From NCBI RefSeq assembly GCF_007991515.1, contig NZ_BJYM01000006.1, forward strand, positions 124,001 to 188,000: a stretch of 64,000 nt of DNA. The letters run 5' to 3'. The notes under the pieces were generated by a model. The model searched no databases and had not been told where the DNA came from. It worked only from the letters and a program-made list of their open reading frames with translations. Source of the stretch: Oceanobacillus sojae. GTDB lineage: Bacteria; Bacillota; Bacilli; Bacillales; Amphibacillaceae. Shown here one piece after another: positions 44,180 to 52,877 of the stretch. The position numbers and the translations under genes were made by a program. The stretch's first letter is position 1. Every line of letters begins with the position of its first letter.

Positions 44180-45475
44180 ATGGATGTGATTTTCTGGATT
44201 GCAACAAATATTTTTGGACAGGCAGCAATTTTGTTGGGATTTATCGTTCTTTTAGGATTACTTTTACAGAAAAAAAGCACCAGTCAGGTAATTAGCGGTA
44301 CGTTTAAAGCAATCATCGGATTTTTGATTATCTCCGCTGGAGCTGGCGTTATTACCGGTGCGTTGACGGTATTTGAACCATTATGGAAGGAAGTATTTAA
44401 TTTATCAGAAGAACCGCTCGGGAGCTTTATGGGACAGGAAGTATTTAACGCAAGGTATGGAAGTGCAGTTACTTTGGCAATGACACTAGGATTTGTAATA
44501 AATGTTCTCTTAGCCAGATTTACGAAGTTGAAATACATTTATTTGACTGGCCATATGATGTTTTGGACGACGACCATTTTCGCAGGAATTGTGATTCAAA
44601 CAGCAGGGGATGTTTCCTTTATTAAGCTGGTCATCTTCCTGGCGATTATTATGGGATTATACTGGACCATCCAGCCTGCATTAACACAACCATTCATGCG
44701 GAAAATTATGGGCAACGATAATATTGCACTCGGTCACACGTCTGCTTCTGTTTCTTTATTAAGCGCTTTAGCAGGTAAGTATCTTGGCAACAAAGAAAAT
44801 GATTCTGAAAAAATTAAACTGCCAAAAGGGTTAGAGTTTTTAAGAGATTCAAATGTTATCACAGCGTTGACAATGGGACTGTTATTTTTGGTCGGAGCAA
44901 TTATTATTTCGTTTAAAGATACGCCGGGAGCACAAGAACTGGTAGCAGCTGCTGGAGAACAGAACTTTATTGTATATGCAATTATTCAATCCTTTACATT
45001 TGCAGCAGGAATTGCGGTTGTTCTTTTAGGGGTGCGTATGTTTATCGGAGAAATGGTTCCTGCTTTTAAAGGGATCGCAACAAAAATTGTGCCGGGTGCA
45101 AAGCCTGCATTGGACAGTCCGGTTGTCTTTCCCTTTGCACCGAATGCCGTTATTTTAGGATTCCTTGGAGCGTTTGTCGGAGCTTTAGTCTGGTTAGTTG
45201 TTTTAGGGAACACAGTTAGTTATGTATTCGTACCGACAATGATTGTGTTGTTCTTTCACTCCGCAACTGCTGGAGTATTCGGAAATGCAACAGGTGGTGT
45301 CAGAGGTGCCATTATGGGTGGATTTATTACAGCTACAGTCGTTGCATGGGGACAATTTATTATGGTAAAAATGCTTTTACCGGGTACTGTTCCAGATACG
45401 GCCATGTGGGCAGCGGATTCAGATATGTTTATATTGGGACCGATCATTCGACTTTTAGCACAGCTATTCTTCTAA
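44180..45475 (+). CDS. PTS ascorbate-type (UlaA/SgaT) EIIC
   Basis: This 431-residue membrane subunit has YLTGHMMFWTTTIF and MFIGEMVPAFKGIATKIVPGAKPALD as in UlaA. AGGAGGGG precedes the ATG. Paralogous to 37526-38794 but clearly divergent, so the two systems may carry related rather than identical substrates. Confidence 0.92.
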   Translation: MDVIFWIATNIFGQAAILLGFIVLLGLLLQKKSTSQVISGTFKAIIGFLIISAGAGVITGALTVFEPLWKEVFNLSEEPLGSFMGQEVFNARYGSAVTLAMTLGFVINVLLARFTKLKYIYLTGHMMFWTTTIFAGIVIQTAGDVSFIKLVIFLAIIMGLYWTIQPALTQPFMRKIMGNDNIALGHTSASVSLLSALAGKYLGNKENDSEKIKLPKGLEFLRDSNVITALTMGLLFLVGAIIISFKDTPGAQELVAAAGEQNFIVYAIIQSFTFAAGIAVVLLGVRMFIGEMVPAFKGIATKIVPGAKPALDSPVVFPFAPNAVILGFLGAFVGALVWLVVLGNTVSYVFVPTMIVLFFHSATAGVFGNATGGVRGAIMGGFITATVVAWGQFIMVKMLLPGTVPDTAMWAADSDMFILGPIIRLLAQLFF

Positions 45476-45483
45476 AAGTGCGT

Positions 45484-45628
45484 GTTTAAAAAGTCCGATA
45501 AATAGGACCAAGAAGTTCAAGGCGAAATGGTTTTTACGAACGGAGCGTATGCTTTCAAATACGTGAGTATCGGAAAAACCATGTCAACGCAGAAATTCGA
45601 TGTGTCATTTTTGTTGGACTTTTTGAAC
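45484..45628. repeat. MITE-like structured repeat with terminal inverted repeats
   Basis: GTTTAAAAAGTCC (45484-45496) and GGACTTTTTGAAC (45616-45628) are inverted copies with one mismatch. Inside, ATGGTTTTT and AAAAACCAT form a second nested stem. The 145-bp unit has no open frame and lies between the EIIC and phosphotriesterase-family genes. It looks like a non-autonomous element or a dispersed structured repeat; it may also attenuate transcription of downstream genes. Confidence 0.65.
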
Positions 45629-45685
45629 ATCCTCTAAAATAATGGGAAATATTCAAACAAAAAATGATTAATTGGAGTGAGTCTA

Positions 45686-46678
45686 ATGAGTTTTATCAGA
45701 ACATTTCACGGTGATATGGATCCATCGAAATTAGGATTCACCTATTCACATGAACATATCGTCTGCCGGCCGCCGTACTGGATCGAGCAGAAAAAGGATG
45801 ATTTGCTTCTGGATGATAAAGAGAAGTCAAAGCTTGATGTCCTGGATTTTCAAAAGCTTGGCGGGCAGGCAATTGTGGATGCGACTGCTGTAGATTATGG
45901 ACGTGATATTCAAGCAGTGAAAGAAATTGCGGAAGAGACAGGGATTACGATTATTGGTACCGCTGGATTTAATAAAAGCTTTCTCTGGGATGCGTCGATA
46001 CCAGAGCATGTTAAAAAAGTGACAGGGGATTATGCGACGTATTATCAATGGATTGATGCAAAATCGGTTAATGAGCTGGCTGATTTTGTCATTCGTGAAA
46101 TAGAAGAAGGATTAGAAGGTACTGGAATAAGAGGAGGACAGGTGAAATTTGGAACCGGTTATAATCGAATTACCCCTTTGGAAGAAAAAACATTGCGCGC
46201 AGTTTCTATTGCACATCATGAAACAAAAGCACCAATGCATTCCCATACAGAAGCCGGGACGATGGGGCTTGAACAAATAGAGCTGCTGCAAAAGGAAAAC
46301 GTAAACCTGGAATATATGAGCTTCGGACATATGGATCGTAATCCGGACCCTTACTATCATGAGCAAATAGCACAAACAGGTGCATATCTTTCCTTTGACG
46401 GCATTTCAAAAATTAAATATGCTCCGGAAAGTACACGTATTCAATGTATTTTAGAACTGGTCAAAAAAGGATATGAAGATCAGATTCTTGTCAGTGGGGA
46501 TACAGCAAGAAAATCCTATTACAAGCACTATGACTATGGATTAGGATTGGAATATATTATTGGGAAATGGGTGCCGCGCTTTATTGATGAGGCATATAAA
46601 AATGGATTTGACGGTGAAAAATTAATCGATAAGTTCTTTATTGAAAATCCGGCACGTTGTTTTACATTTAAAAAATAG
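45686..46678 (+). CDS. Phosphotriesterase-family hydrolase (second Ula-type cluster)
   Basis: This protein of 330 residues has metal ligands HEH in YSHEHIVC, a bridging Lys in GGQVKFGTGYN, His in HSHTEAGT, His in SFGHMDRN and Asp in LVSGDTARKS. ATG 45686 has TTGGAG 8 nt upstream; the frame opens at GTG 45677. It is related to 36589-37506 and both are Lys-type, unlike the Glu-type Php at 22585. A lactonase role on a PTS-imported lactone phosphate is inferred. Confidence 0.88.
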   Translation: MSFIRTFHGDMDPSKLGFTYSHEHIVCRPPYWIEQKKDDLLLDDKEKSKLDVLDFQKLGGQAIVDATAVDYGRDIQAVKEIAEETGITIIGTAGFNKSFLWDASIPEHVKKVTGDYATYYQWIDAKSVNELADFVIREIEEGLEGTGIRGGQVKFGTGYNRITPLEEKTLRAVSIAHHETKAPMHSHTEAGTMGLEQIELLQKENVNLEYMSFGHMDRNPDPYYHEQIAQTGAYLSFDGISKIKYAPESTRIQCILELVKKGYEDQILVSGDTARKSYYKHYDYGLGLEYIIGKWVPRFIDEAYKNGFDGEKLIDKFFIENPARCFTFKK

Positions 46679-46733
46679 AGCATATAAACAATGCTGGTTT
46701 TAAGAGACCTATAAAAAAGCAGGAGGTGAAAAA

Positions 46734-47477
46734 ATGGAATTCCAATATGAAAATTCTTTTGAGGTAAAGGGAAAAATCAATCAATCTAAAATTGCTATTT
46801 TACCGATTGGAGCAGTGGAGGCACATGGCCCACACTTGCCGCTGGGCACAGATAATATACTTGCTGAACGTTTGTCACGAAAAATAGCGGAACGTGTTAA
46901 CGGGCTGGTGCTGCCCACATTACCTTATGGTCAGGTGTGGAGTCTGCGTAATTTTCCGGGGAGTATTAATATAAGTAATCACTCCCTTATCGCATTTCTG
47001 GTTGATATCGGAGAAAGTCTGTATAAACAAGGCTTTAAAACATTTGCAATGGTGAATGGGCACTTGGGAAATCAGACTGCTTTAAAAGAGGCAGCCCGTG
47101 AATTATATGAATCTTGTCCGGATTTACGTGTGTTCTATTTCTTTTATCCAGGTATGAATAAGGCTGCAGCTGAAATTCGTGATAAAAATGCTTCTCATAA
47201 CACCTATTTCCATGCCGATGAGATAGAAACATCTTACATGCTTTATCTGGCTCCGGAATTCGTAAATATGGATAAAGCTCCAGAGGATACACCGGATATA
47301 CCAATGCATGCTGATGCTACACCTACACCGTGGGAGGATTTCACAGAGACAGCGGTATTAGGAGATGCCAGTCTCGCAACGGAGGAAAAAGGAAAATATA
47401 TAATCGATATTGCTTTAGAAAATATAATCAGCATTATGGAAAGCACAGGAGAGATGAAGCAGAGAGGAGAATTCTAA
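46734..47477 (+). CDS. Creatininase-family amidohydrolase (second Ula-type cluster)
   Basis: This 247-residue protein has the creatininase-family motifs LPIGAVEAHGPHLPLGTDN, MVNGHLGNQTALK and FHADEIETSYML. GGAGGTG precedes the ATG. Its stop codon overlaps the ATG of the SIS gene (TAATG). It is the counterpart of 35237-35968. Confidence 0.88.
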   Translation: MEFQYENSFEVKGKINQSKIAILPIGAVEAHGPHLPLGTDNILAERLSRKIAERVNGLVLPTLPYGQVWSLRNFPGSINISNHSLIAFLVDIGESLYKQGFKTFAMVNGHLGNQTALKEAARELYESCPDLRVFYFFYPGMNKAAAEIRDKNASHNTYFHADEIETSYMLYLAPEFVNMDKAPEDTPDIPMHADATPTPWEDFTETAVLGDASLATEEKGKYIIDIALENIISIMESTGEMKQRGEF

Positions 47478-48205
47478 TGATTCATCAGTATTTTAATCAA
47501 ATTACAAATCTACTGGAAACGGTAGAAAAAGAAGAAAAGAAAGCAATGGCAGACGCAGCTGAAAAAGTTGCAGAAGCTATTCAAAATGGCGGAATTATTC
47601 ATTTATTTGGCTGCGGGCATTCACATATTTTAACGGAGGAAGTCTATTATCGTGCCGGCGGACTGGTTCCTATCCATCCTATTTTTCATGAGCCGTTGAT
47701 GCTTCATGAAGGTGCTGTCCGTTCATCAGATTTAGAAAGAAAAAATAATTACGCCAAGATTTTTATGGAGGAACAGGATATCCGTCCAGAGGACATTGTC
47801 ATTATTCTTTCCACTTCTGGAAGAAACCCTGTACCAGTTGATGCAGCAAAAATGGCTAAAGATAAAGGTGCTTATGTTATCGGTGTTACTTCCATCGAAT
47901 ATGCGTCCAGCCAGCCTTCACGTCATGACAGTGGAGAGTATCTTTTTGATGCAGTGGACTTAGTTATTGATAATCATGCACCAATCGGAGATGCACTTCT
48001 GTCACATGAAAAAGTAAAAATAAAATTCTCACCAAGCTCTACTGTAATTGGTGCAGCTATATTAAATGCTGTTTTTGCAGCGTCTATCAAGACGATGGCA
48101 GAAAACAATTATGAACCTCCTATTTTCTTAAGTGGAAACCTGGAAGGGGCAGACGAGCATAACCAAACCCTGATTGACAAATATAGAGAACGGGTAAACC
48201 TTTAA
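47477..48205 (+). CDS. SIS-domain protein (UPF0309-like)
   Basis: This 242-residue single-SIS protein has IIHLFGCGHSHILTEEVYYRAGG and VIILSTSGRNPVPVDAAKMAKDKG. ATG 47477 is coupled to the preceding stop codon. SIS domains bind phosphosugars; in this operon it probably isomerises or senses a sugar phosphate. The other Ula-type cluster has an aldolase instead, so the lower pathway differs. Confidence 0.87.
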   Translation: MIHQYFNQITNLLETVEKEEKKAMADAAEKVAEAIQNGGIIHLFGCGHSHILTEEVYYRAGGLVPIHPIFHEPLMLHEGAVRSSDLERKNNYAKIFMEEQDIRPEDIVIILSTSGRNPVPVDAAKMAKDKGAYVIGVTSIEYASSQPSRHDSGEYLFDAVDLVIDNHAPIGDALLSHEKVKIKFSPSSTVIGAAILNAVFAASIKTMAENNYEPPIFLSGNLEGADEHNQTLIDKYRERVNL

Positions 48206-48215
48206 AAATCCTATT

Positions 48216-48270
48216 TCCTTTATATTGGATTCAGCTAGAAATTCCGGCTATTCAATATAGAGGATTTTTT
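48216..48270 (+). terminator. Terminator of the second Ula-type operon
   Basis: TCCTTTATATTGGA (48216-48229) pairs with TTCAATATAGAGGA (48251-48264) with two G-T type pairs, and TTTTTT follows directly. Confidence 0.8.
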
Positions 48271-48540
48271 AATATCTAAAAAGCTTTGGAAATCGAAAAT
48301 TAGTATTATTCCTTATTATTAGATAAAATAAATACAACACTAACGGCTTATTTTATCAGAAACAGGCGAGAAAACTCCCTCTTCAAGCGTATGAATGGTT
48401 ATCACTCAGGCGGTAAGGGGAAATGAATAGCCTAAGGATAATAATGATTTTTTGCAAGCATTATTTTGGGGCAATAAACAGAACGAACGTTCCTTTGTGT
48501 GTTTCCATTTGATATAATGGATAGGAGGAGGTGAGAAGCC

Positions 48541-49713
48541 ATGAAAGTAAAAAAAGCATTTCGTTTTCGTATCTACCCGAACACAAGCCAAATAATGCTT
48601 AACCACCAGACAATAGGCTGTGCTCACTTTGTCTATAACTATTTTACAGGAAAACAAAAAGAGAAAGACAGTTACTGGTATATGGTGAACGAAATGGTGC
48701 AAAACGGGCAGCTCCTTCAAAATAATTGGAAGGGCGGCTTTTTTCAGAAAAATACGTCTATCAAAGCGATTCCGGAATTAAAGAAGCATTACCCCTTCCT
48801 CAAAGAAGTCGATAGCATTGCCCTTCAAAAAGCCGTTGAAAACGTCAACGATTCTTATACACGTTATTACAAGAAACAGAACAAGGCACCTCGTTTTAAA
48901 TCAAAGAAGAATCCTGTTCAATCGTATACTACTAAATATGTGAATGGAAATATCGAGGTACTGGGTAAACATATTAAACTGCCTAAGCTCGGACTTGTTC
49001 GTTTTGCAAAAAGACGGGAAGTGGAAGGACGTATTATGAATGCAACGATTCGGCGCAACCCTTCCGGCAAGTACTTTGTTTCGATTGTAGCCGAAACGGA
49101 AGTCAGGCACCATGGAAAGACAGGTTCTTCCGTAGGCATTGATGTTGGAGTAACCGATTTTGCAACCCTTTCTGATGGAACGGTGTATGAAAACCCAAGA
49201 TTCTTCCGGACATTAGAAGAGAAACTGGTAAAAGCGCAGGTGATTCTGTCCAGAAGACAGGTAGGCTCAGCAAATTGGCAGAAACAAAAAAGAAAAGTAG
49301 CCCGGCTTTACGAAAAAATTTCTAATAAAAGAAAAGACATGTTAGATAAGATCTCCACCGAGATAGTTAAAAACCACGATATTATAGGTTTGGAAGATTT
49401 GTCTGTGAAAAACATGTTAAAAAATCGAAATCTTTCGAAATCCATTAGCGACGTATCTTGGTCAGCATTCCGAACCATGTTGAAATATAAAGCAGCCTGG
49501 TATGGAAAACAAGTGGTTACAGTTGCTAAAAACTATCCATCAAGCCAGCTTTGTTCCAATTGTGGACACCAAAACCAAGACGTTAAAAATCTCGCTTTGC
49601 GTGCATGGACATGTGACATCTGTCAATGTCATCATCAAAGAGACAAAAACGCAAGTATCAATCTTCGTAAGGAAGCATTGCGATTAACCGCAGGGACTGT
49701 GGAGATAGCTTAA
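48541..49713 (+). CDS. tnpB: TnpB RNA-guided endonuclease of an IS605-group element
   Basis: This 390-residue protein has an N-terminal TnpB domain ([17 protein letters not shown]), the RuvC catalytic residues Asp201 (GIDVGV), Glu285 (GLEDLSV) and Asp368 (HQRDKNAS), and a zinc finger with Cys338, 341, 358 and 361. All three catalytic acids and all four cysteines are intact, so it may be active. GGAGGAGGTG precedes the ATG. TnpB cuts DNA guided by a transposon-end RNA and helps the element persist. Confidence 0.92.
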   Translation: MKVKKAFRFRIYPNTSQIMLNHQTIGCAHFVYNYFTGKQKEKDSYWYMVNEMVQNGQLLQNNWKGGFFQKNTSIKAIPELKKHYPFLKEVDSIALQKAVENVNDSYTRYYKKQNKAPRFKSKKNPVQSYTTKYVNGNIEVLGKHIKLPKLGLVRFAKRREVEGRIMNATIRRNPSGKYFVSIVAETEVRHHGKTGSSVGIDVGVTDFATLSDGTVYENPRFFRTLEEKLVKAQVILSRRQVGSANWQKQKRKVARLYEKISNKRKDMLDKISTEIVKNHDIIGLEDLSVKNMLKNRNLSKSISDVSWSAFRTMLKYKAAWYGKQVVTVAKNYPSSQLCSNCGHQNQDVKNLALRAWTCDICQCHHQRDKNASINLRKEALRLTAGTVEIA

Positions 49714-49796
49714 TCCATAACTGACCGATTGGTTGGTGTTCTTAGGAATCCCCCACTTCAAGCAACCATGAAGGTTGATAAGTGGGGATAGTTCAA
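49714..49796 (+). ncRNA. Candidate omega RNA (right-end guide RNA scaffold) of TnpB
   Basis: The sequence from the tnpB stop to the right end folds into a hairpin: an outer stem ATCCCC.ACTT / AAGTGGGGAT and an inner stem AACC / GGTT. In TnpB systems the guide is the flank just past the right end, here starting near 49797. Only position and folding support this. Confidence 0.55.
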
Positions 49797-49825
49797 ATCA
49801 AACAATACATAAGGAGAATTAAATC

Positions 49826-51220
49826 ATGATATCTAAATCTATCAAAGAAAAATTGAATGAAGAGTTAAATAAAACCTGTAAAGAATTAAAAATCCCCGGT
49901 ATGGCACTTACTGTATATCAAGATGGTAATAGTATTTATGATAATTATTATGGATATAGAAATATGGAAGAAGAGCTTCCTGTTACAAAGAATACTATAT
50001 TTGGGCTGGCTTCTATTACTAAATCTTTAACATGTCTTATGGTGATGAAGCTGGAGGAAGAGGGTAAATTAAATAGCACAGATAAAGTGATAGAATGGCT
50101 GCCCAATTTGAAATGGCCAAGGGAAGATTATGCGAAACAGCTGGAAATCAAACATCTTATGTCTCATACCAGCGGCTTGCCGGGATTACCTTCCATTCAT
50201 AATGCCCGTATCAGAAGTATTATGAATGATCCGGATGGTGAATTTTTATTTGGAAAATGGCAGCCGGATGAGCAGGCTATCATACAAACTGTGGATGAAT
50301 TGATTGAACAAATAAGCAATATGGATTTCGAATTGCTTGGTCCTCCTGGAAAAGTATTTAATTATTCCAATGAAGGCTTCGGGATGCTGCAAAAAATAAT
50401 TGAATTGGCAAGCGGCATACCTTTTATCAAATATGTGGAAGAAAAATTATTTTTCCCGCTCGATGTGCAAGATTCCTTTTTCCTTACTGAGTCCATTGCA
50501 AATAAAGAAAATGTAACGGAATTATATGCCTATAAAGAAAAACAATCAGGTGTTTTTCACTCGCCAGCCTGGTGGGACGTAGGTGATATTTATACAAATG
50601 GATCATGGAAAACATCTGCCGAAGATTTAATGAAATTTGTAGAGCTGCTGCGTTTAAATGGCGATTTCTACGGCAAAAAGATTATATCAGAGAATATGAT
50701 CAAAAAAATGACTTCATCTGCTTTTAGTTTGCCTAATGGCGGGGATTATGGCTATGGAATTGAAATAAATTCTATTGGAGAACACACCCGGTTTGGACAT
50801 GGAGGCAGTGTAAAGGGGGTATCTTCTAATTTTCAAGTTATCGGAGAAAAAGGAATATCAGCTTCCATTTTGATTAATATGGCTGATGTCCCGGCAGAAA
50901 AAATATTAGTTTCTGTATTAAATACTATTTTAGAAATACCGGCTGCGGATCTCTTCAACAAAAGTCAGATGCTCTCTAATAAATCTTTGGATTTAAGTAT
51001 CTTTTCTGGATTATATAAATCAGGAGAAGGAAATAAGGCTTTGGTATCTATACAAAATAATTTGCTTTACTTAAATCGAAATGAGCTTGCTACTTGCTTT
51101 TACCCGATATCTGAAAGTGATTTTATAGCTGAAACAGGAGAGAGGATTTATTTTTCAAGGAACGGAGATAATGTTACTTCTGTTCTTATTGGGAAGAGAG
51201 TACTGGAGAAAGTGGGATAA
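49826..51220 (+). CDS. Serine beta-lactamase-like hydrolase
   Basis: This 464-residue protein has the class C beta-lactamase/DD-peptidase fold: SITK (Ser63-Lys66), the YSN motif in VFNYSNEGFG, and HGG in TRFGHGGSVKG, plus a C-terminal DUF3471-like extension. No signal peptide is visible, so it is probably cytoplasmic. AAGGAG precedes the ATG. Such proteins include esterases and D-aminopeptidases; a role in cell-wall fragment use is possible given the MupG-like gene nearby, but is not shown. Confidence 0.87.
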   Translation: MISKSIKEKLNEELNKTCKELKIPGMALTVYQDGNSIYDNYYGYRNMEEELPVTKNTIFGLASITKSLTCLMVMKLEEEGKLNSTDKVIEWLPNLKWPREDYAKQLEIKHLMSHTSGLPGLPSIHNARIRSIMNDPDGEFLFGKWQPDEQAIIQTVDELIEQISNMDFELLGPPGKVFNYSNEGFGMLQKIIELASGIPFIKYVEEKLFFPLDVQDSFFLTESIANKENVTELYAYKEKQSGVFHSPAWWDVGDIYTNGSWKTSAEDLMKFVELLRLNGDFYGKKIISENMIKKMTSSAFSLPNGGDYGYGIEINSIGEHTRFGHGGSVKGVSSNFQVIGEKGISASILINMADVPAEKILVSVLNTILEIPAADLFNKSQMLSNKSLDLSIFSGLYKSGEGNKALVSIQNNLLYLNRNELATCFYPISESDFIAETGERIYFSRNGDNVTSVLIGKRVLEKVG

Positions 51221-51238
51221 AGAATAGAAATAGGTGAA

Positions 51239-51283
51239 AAAACCATGGATTTTCATTCAGCAGATTTGAAAATTCATGGTTTT
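51239..51283 (+). terminator. Terminator after the beta-lactamase-like gene
   Basis: AAAACCATGGATTTTC (51239-51254) pairs with GAAAATTCATGGTTTT (51268-51283) with one mismatch, 13-nt loop, and the right arm ends in TTTT. Confidence 0.75.
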
Positions 51284-51395
51284 GTGAGTGGAGTATGATT
51301 ATGTTATATAAGTAATATTCTGACTGTAAAATTTTTGTTTACAAAAAATAAGAACGGGGAATGGTAATTGAAAGAAGAAGTGAGGAGGTCAGAAG

Positions 51396-51539
51396 ATGCT
51401 TTGGACGATTATAGTTATTATTTTAGTTTTATGGCTGCTGGGTTTTATTGGAGATGTAGCCGGAAATCTTGTGCATATATTATTGGTTGTGGCTTTAGTC
51501 ATACTGATTGTTAAGCTTTTGACTGGCCGGAAGCCTTAG
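51396..51539 (+). CDS. lmo0937-family small membrane protein
   Basis: This 47-residue protein (MLWTIIVIILVLWLLGFIGD...) has two hydrophobic segments separated by a short GDVAGNLVH turn and a basic end (LLTGRKP), the pattern of the lmo0937 family. GAGGAGG stands 7 nt before the ATG. The function of the family is unknown. Confidence 0.82.
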   Translation: MLWTIIVIILVLWLLGFIGDVAGNLVHILLVVALVILIVKLLTGRKP

Positions 51540-51580
51540 ATAAGCTTGATAAAATTTTTAAAAATGAAAAGATAAAATTG

Positions 51581-51620
51581 CAGGAGCCCATCATATTGAT
51601 TTTAATATGATGGGCTCCTG
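51581..51620. terminator. Strong hairpin after the small membrane protein gene
   Basis: A 17-bp perfect stem (51581-51597 with 51604-51620) has a 6-nt loop GATTTT. T residues follow only on the minus strand, so it may act in both directions or mainly on minus-strand transcripts. Confidence 0.7.
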
Positions 51621-52081
51621 TATATAAGAAAGTAAATTAATATGATAATGAACAAGTATATCTTTCATTTAAAGCTTATTTTGATTTAAAAAGACTTACA
51701 GGGTCTGCTGGAATCTCATTTGATATCCAGTCTTTTGTGACCGCTTCTTGTAAAGATATCGAAACTTCTAAACGCCAAATTTATAGGAATACATTTATCT
51801 ATAAATTTAAATTAACTGTTTCTGGATATTACATATGATTTAAGAAAGAGAGACAGGATGAATAAAATAAATTTACTAAAAGAAAGAGTATTTGAAGTGA
51901 TTTGGAACAATAACAGTTTACTCCATATCAGTATTGATAAAGCAGCGTTTTATAGAATATTCTTTTGTAAGAAAACTTCCCCCTTTCTTTATTCTAGATT
52001 CCTTATAAAACAACACTGACAGGTTATAAATAAATATATATTCCCAAAGGTAATAATATATTAGTTCCATAGATTTAAAAT
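51621..52081. other. Intergenic region with possible gene remnants
   Basis: No intact gene is seen. On the minus strand 51680-51785 reads SLQEAVTKDWISNEIPADPV before a stop and looks like the C-terminal remnant of a lost gene. On the plus strand an open frame starts at 51858 (MNKINLLKERVFEVIW) for about 53 codons; no family is recognised. Both are weak. Confidence 0.4.
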
Positions 52082-52100
52082 CGTTATAAACATTATAACG
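52082..52100. promoter_or_regulatory. Perfect palindromic operator before the lac/cel-type PTS operon
   Basis: CGTTATAA-ACA-TTATAACG is a perfect 8-3-8 palindrome, 82 bp upstream of the EIIB start. The 22-bp block TTATAAACATTATAACGTTATT is present again before the EIIC gene at about 52834-52855. The shape suits a GntR- or LacI-type dimer. No cognate regulator gene lies next to the operon. Confidence 0.65.
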
Positions 52101-52146
52101 TTATTTACTATGATTTGTTTGTATGGTATATTGTTCACTGAGAGAA

Positions 52147-52162
52147 AAGAATGCGTTTTCAA
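52147..52162. promoter_or_regulatory. Candidate cre box before the lac/cel-type PTS operon
   Basis: On the minus strand TTGAAAACGCATTCTT matches the cre consensus with one mismatch. It lies between the operator and the EIIB ribosome site, so CcpA could act as a roadblock. Confidence 0.45.
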
Positions 52163-52181
52163 AAAATAGGAGGTATTTTTT

Positions 52182-52499
52182 ATGAATATTTTGTTATGTT
52201 GTTCAGCAGGGATGTCCACCAGTCTGCTTGTTACAAAAATGAAGAAGGCTGCGGAAGAGCAGGGAAAGGAAGCCACTATTAACGCTGTTTCGGCTTCGGA
52301 AGTTCGTAATTATGTTGGAGAGGCTGACGTCATTTTACTTGGACCACAGATTCGTTATATGCTTCAGGATATGAAAAAAATAGGTGAGGAATATAATATT
52401 CCGGTTGCTACAATTGACCAAAGAGATTATGGTATGGTTAAAGGGAGTGCAGTGTTAGATCATGCTCAAAAATTAATCGATGAGGGCATTGAATCATGA
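52182..52499 (+). CDS. PTS lactose/cellobiose-family EIIB
   Basis: This 105-residue EIIB has the phospho-Cys loop [14 protein letters not shown] (Cys7 by alignment with the family) and [16 protein letters not shown] precedes the ATG. It overlaps EIIA by 4 bp (ATGA). It transfers phosphate to a beta-linked disaccharide or amino sugar carried by the EIIC. Confidence 0.93.
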   Translation: MNILLCCSAGMSTSLLVTKMKKAAEEQGKEATINAVSASEVRNYVGEADVILLGPQIRYMLQDMKKIGEEYNIPVATIDQRDYGMVKGSAVLDHAQKLIDEGIES

Positions 52500-52819
52500 C
52501 AAAAGAAGAGCTTTATGAACAGTCTTTTATGTTGATTATGCACAGCGGTAATGCTCGCAGCAGTGCAATAGAAGCCATTCAATCTATTAAACAGATGAAT
52601 CCAGATGAGTGTGAAGCAAAGCTGAAAGAAGCAGATGAAGAGTTTGTAAAAGCACATCATATCCAGACAGAATTGATTCAAAAAGAAGCAGAAGGAGAAA
52701 CATTTGAAATTCCAATTATTTTTATTCATGCGCAGGATCACCTGATGAATGCGATGACTACGGTTGAGCTTGCCAAAGAGATTATTGATGTGCATAAAGA
52801 AAAGCAAATCTCCAGATAA
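52496..52819 (+). CDS. PTS lactose/cellobiose-family EIIA
   Basis: This 107-residue helical EIIA has the active His78 in [15 protein letters not shown] and the N-terminal [19 protein letters not shown]. It starts inside the EIIB stop (ATGA), a sign of coupled translation. EIIA of this family forms a trimer and takes phosphate from HPr. Confidence 0.93.
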   Translation: MTKEELYEQSFMLIMHSGNARSSAIEAIQSIKQMNPDECEAKLKEADEEFVKAHHIQTELIQKEAEGETFEIPIIFIHAQDHLMNAMTTVELAKEIIDVHKEKQISR

Positions 52820-52831
52820 GAATATTTTTTT

Positions 52832-52850
52832 AATTATAAACATTATAACG
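52832..52850. promoter_or_regulatory. Second operator copy inside the PTS operon
   Basis: AATTATAA-ACA-TTATAACG keeps the right half and core of the operator at 52082, with two changes in the outer left half. It lies 12 bp after the EIIA stop and 28 bp before the EIIC start, so it may assist repression by DNA looping or block elongation. Confidence 0.55.
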
Positions 52851-52877
52851 TTATTATGTTAAAGGAGTTAAATATTT

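Larger units (their letters stand above)
48357..49796 (+). mobile_element. IS200/IS605-group element with TnpB only (IS1341-like)
   Basis: The element carries tnpB without a tnpA transposase. The right end has a hairpin (CCCCACTT...AAGTGGGG, 49751-49787) followed by TTCAA, like the TCAA cleavage site of IS608-type ends. The left region has a related CTTCAAGC...ATGAA.GGTT segment near 48381. A TTTAT at 48352-48356 could be the target-adjacent motif. Exact ends are uncertain by tens of bases. Without TnpA it would need another element for transposition. Confidence 0.65.

Noticed and set aside
51858-52018. Open frame MNKINLLKERVFEVIW...
   Set aside because: No recognisable family, odd composition in its second half, and in a region with signs of gene decay; kept only as a note under the intergenic feature.
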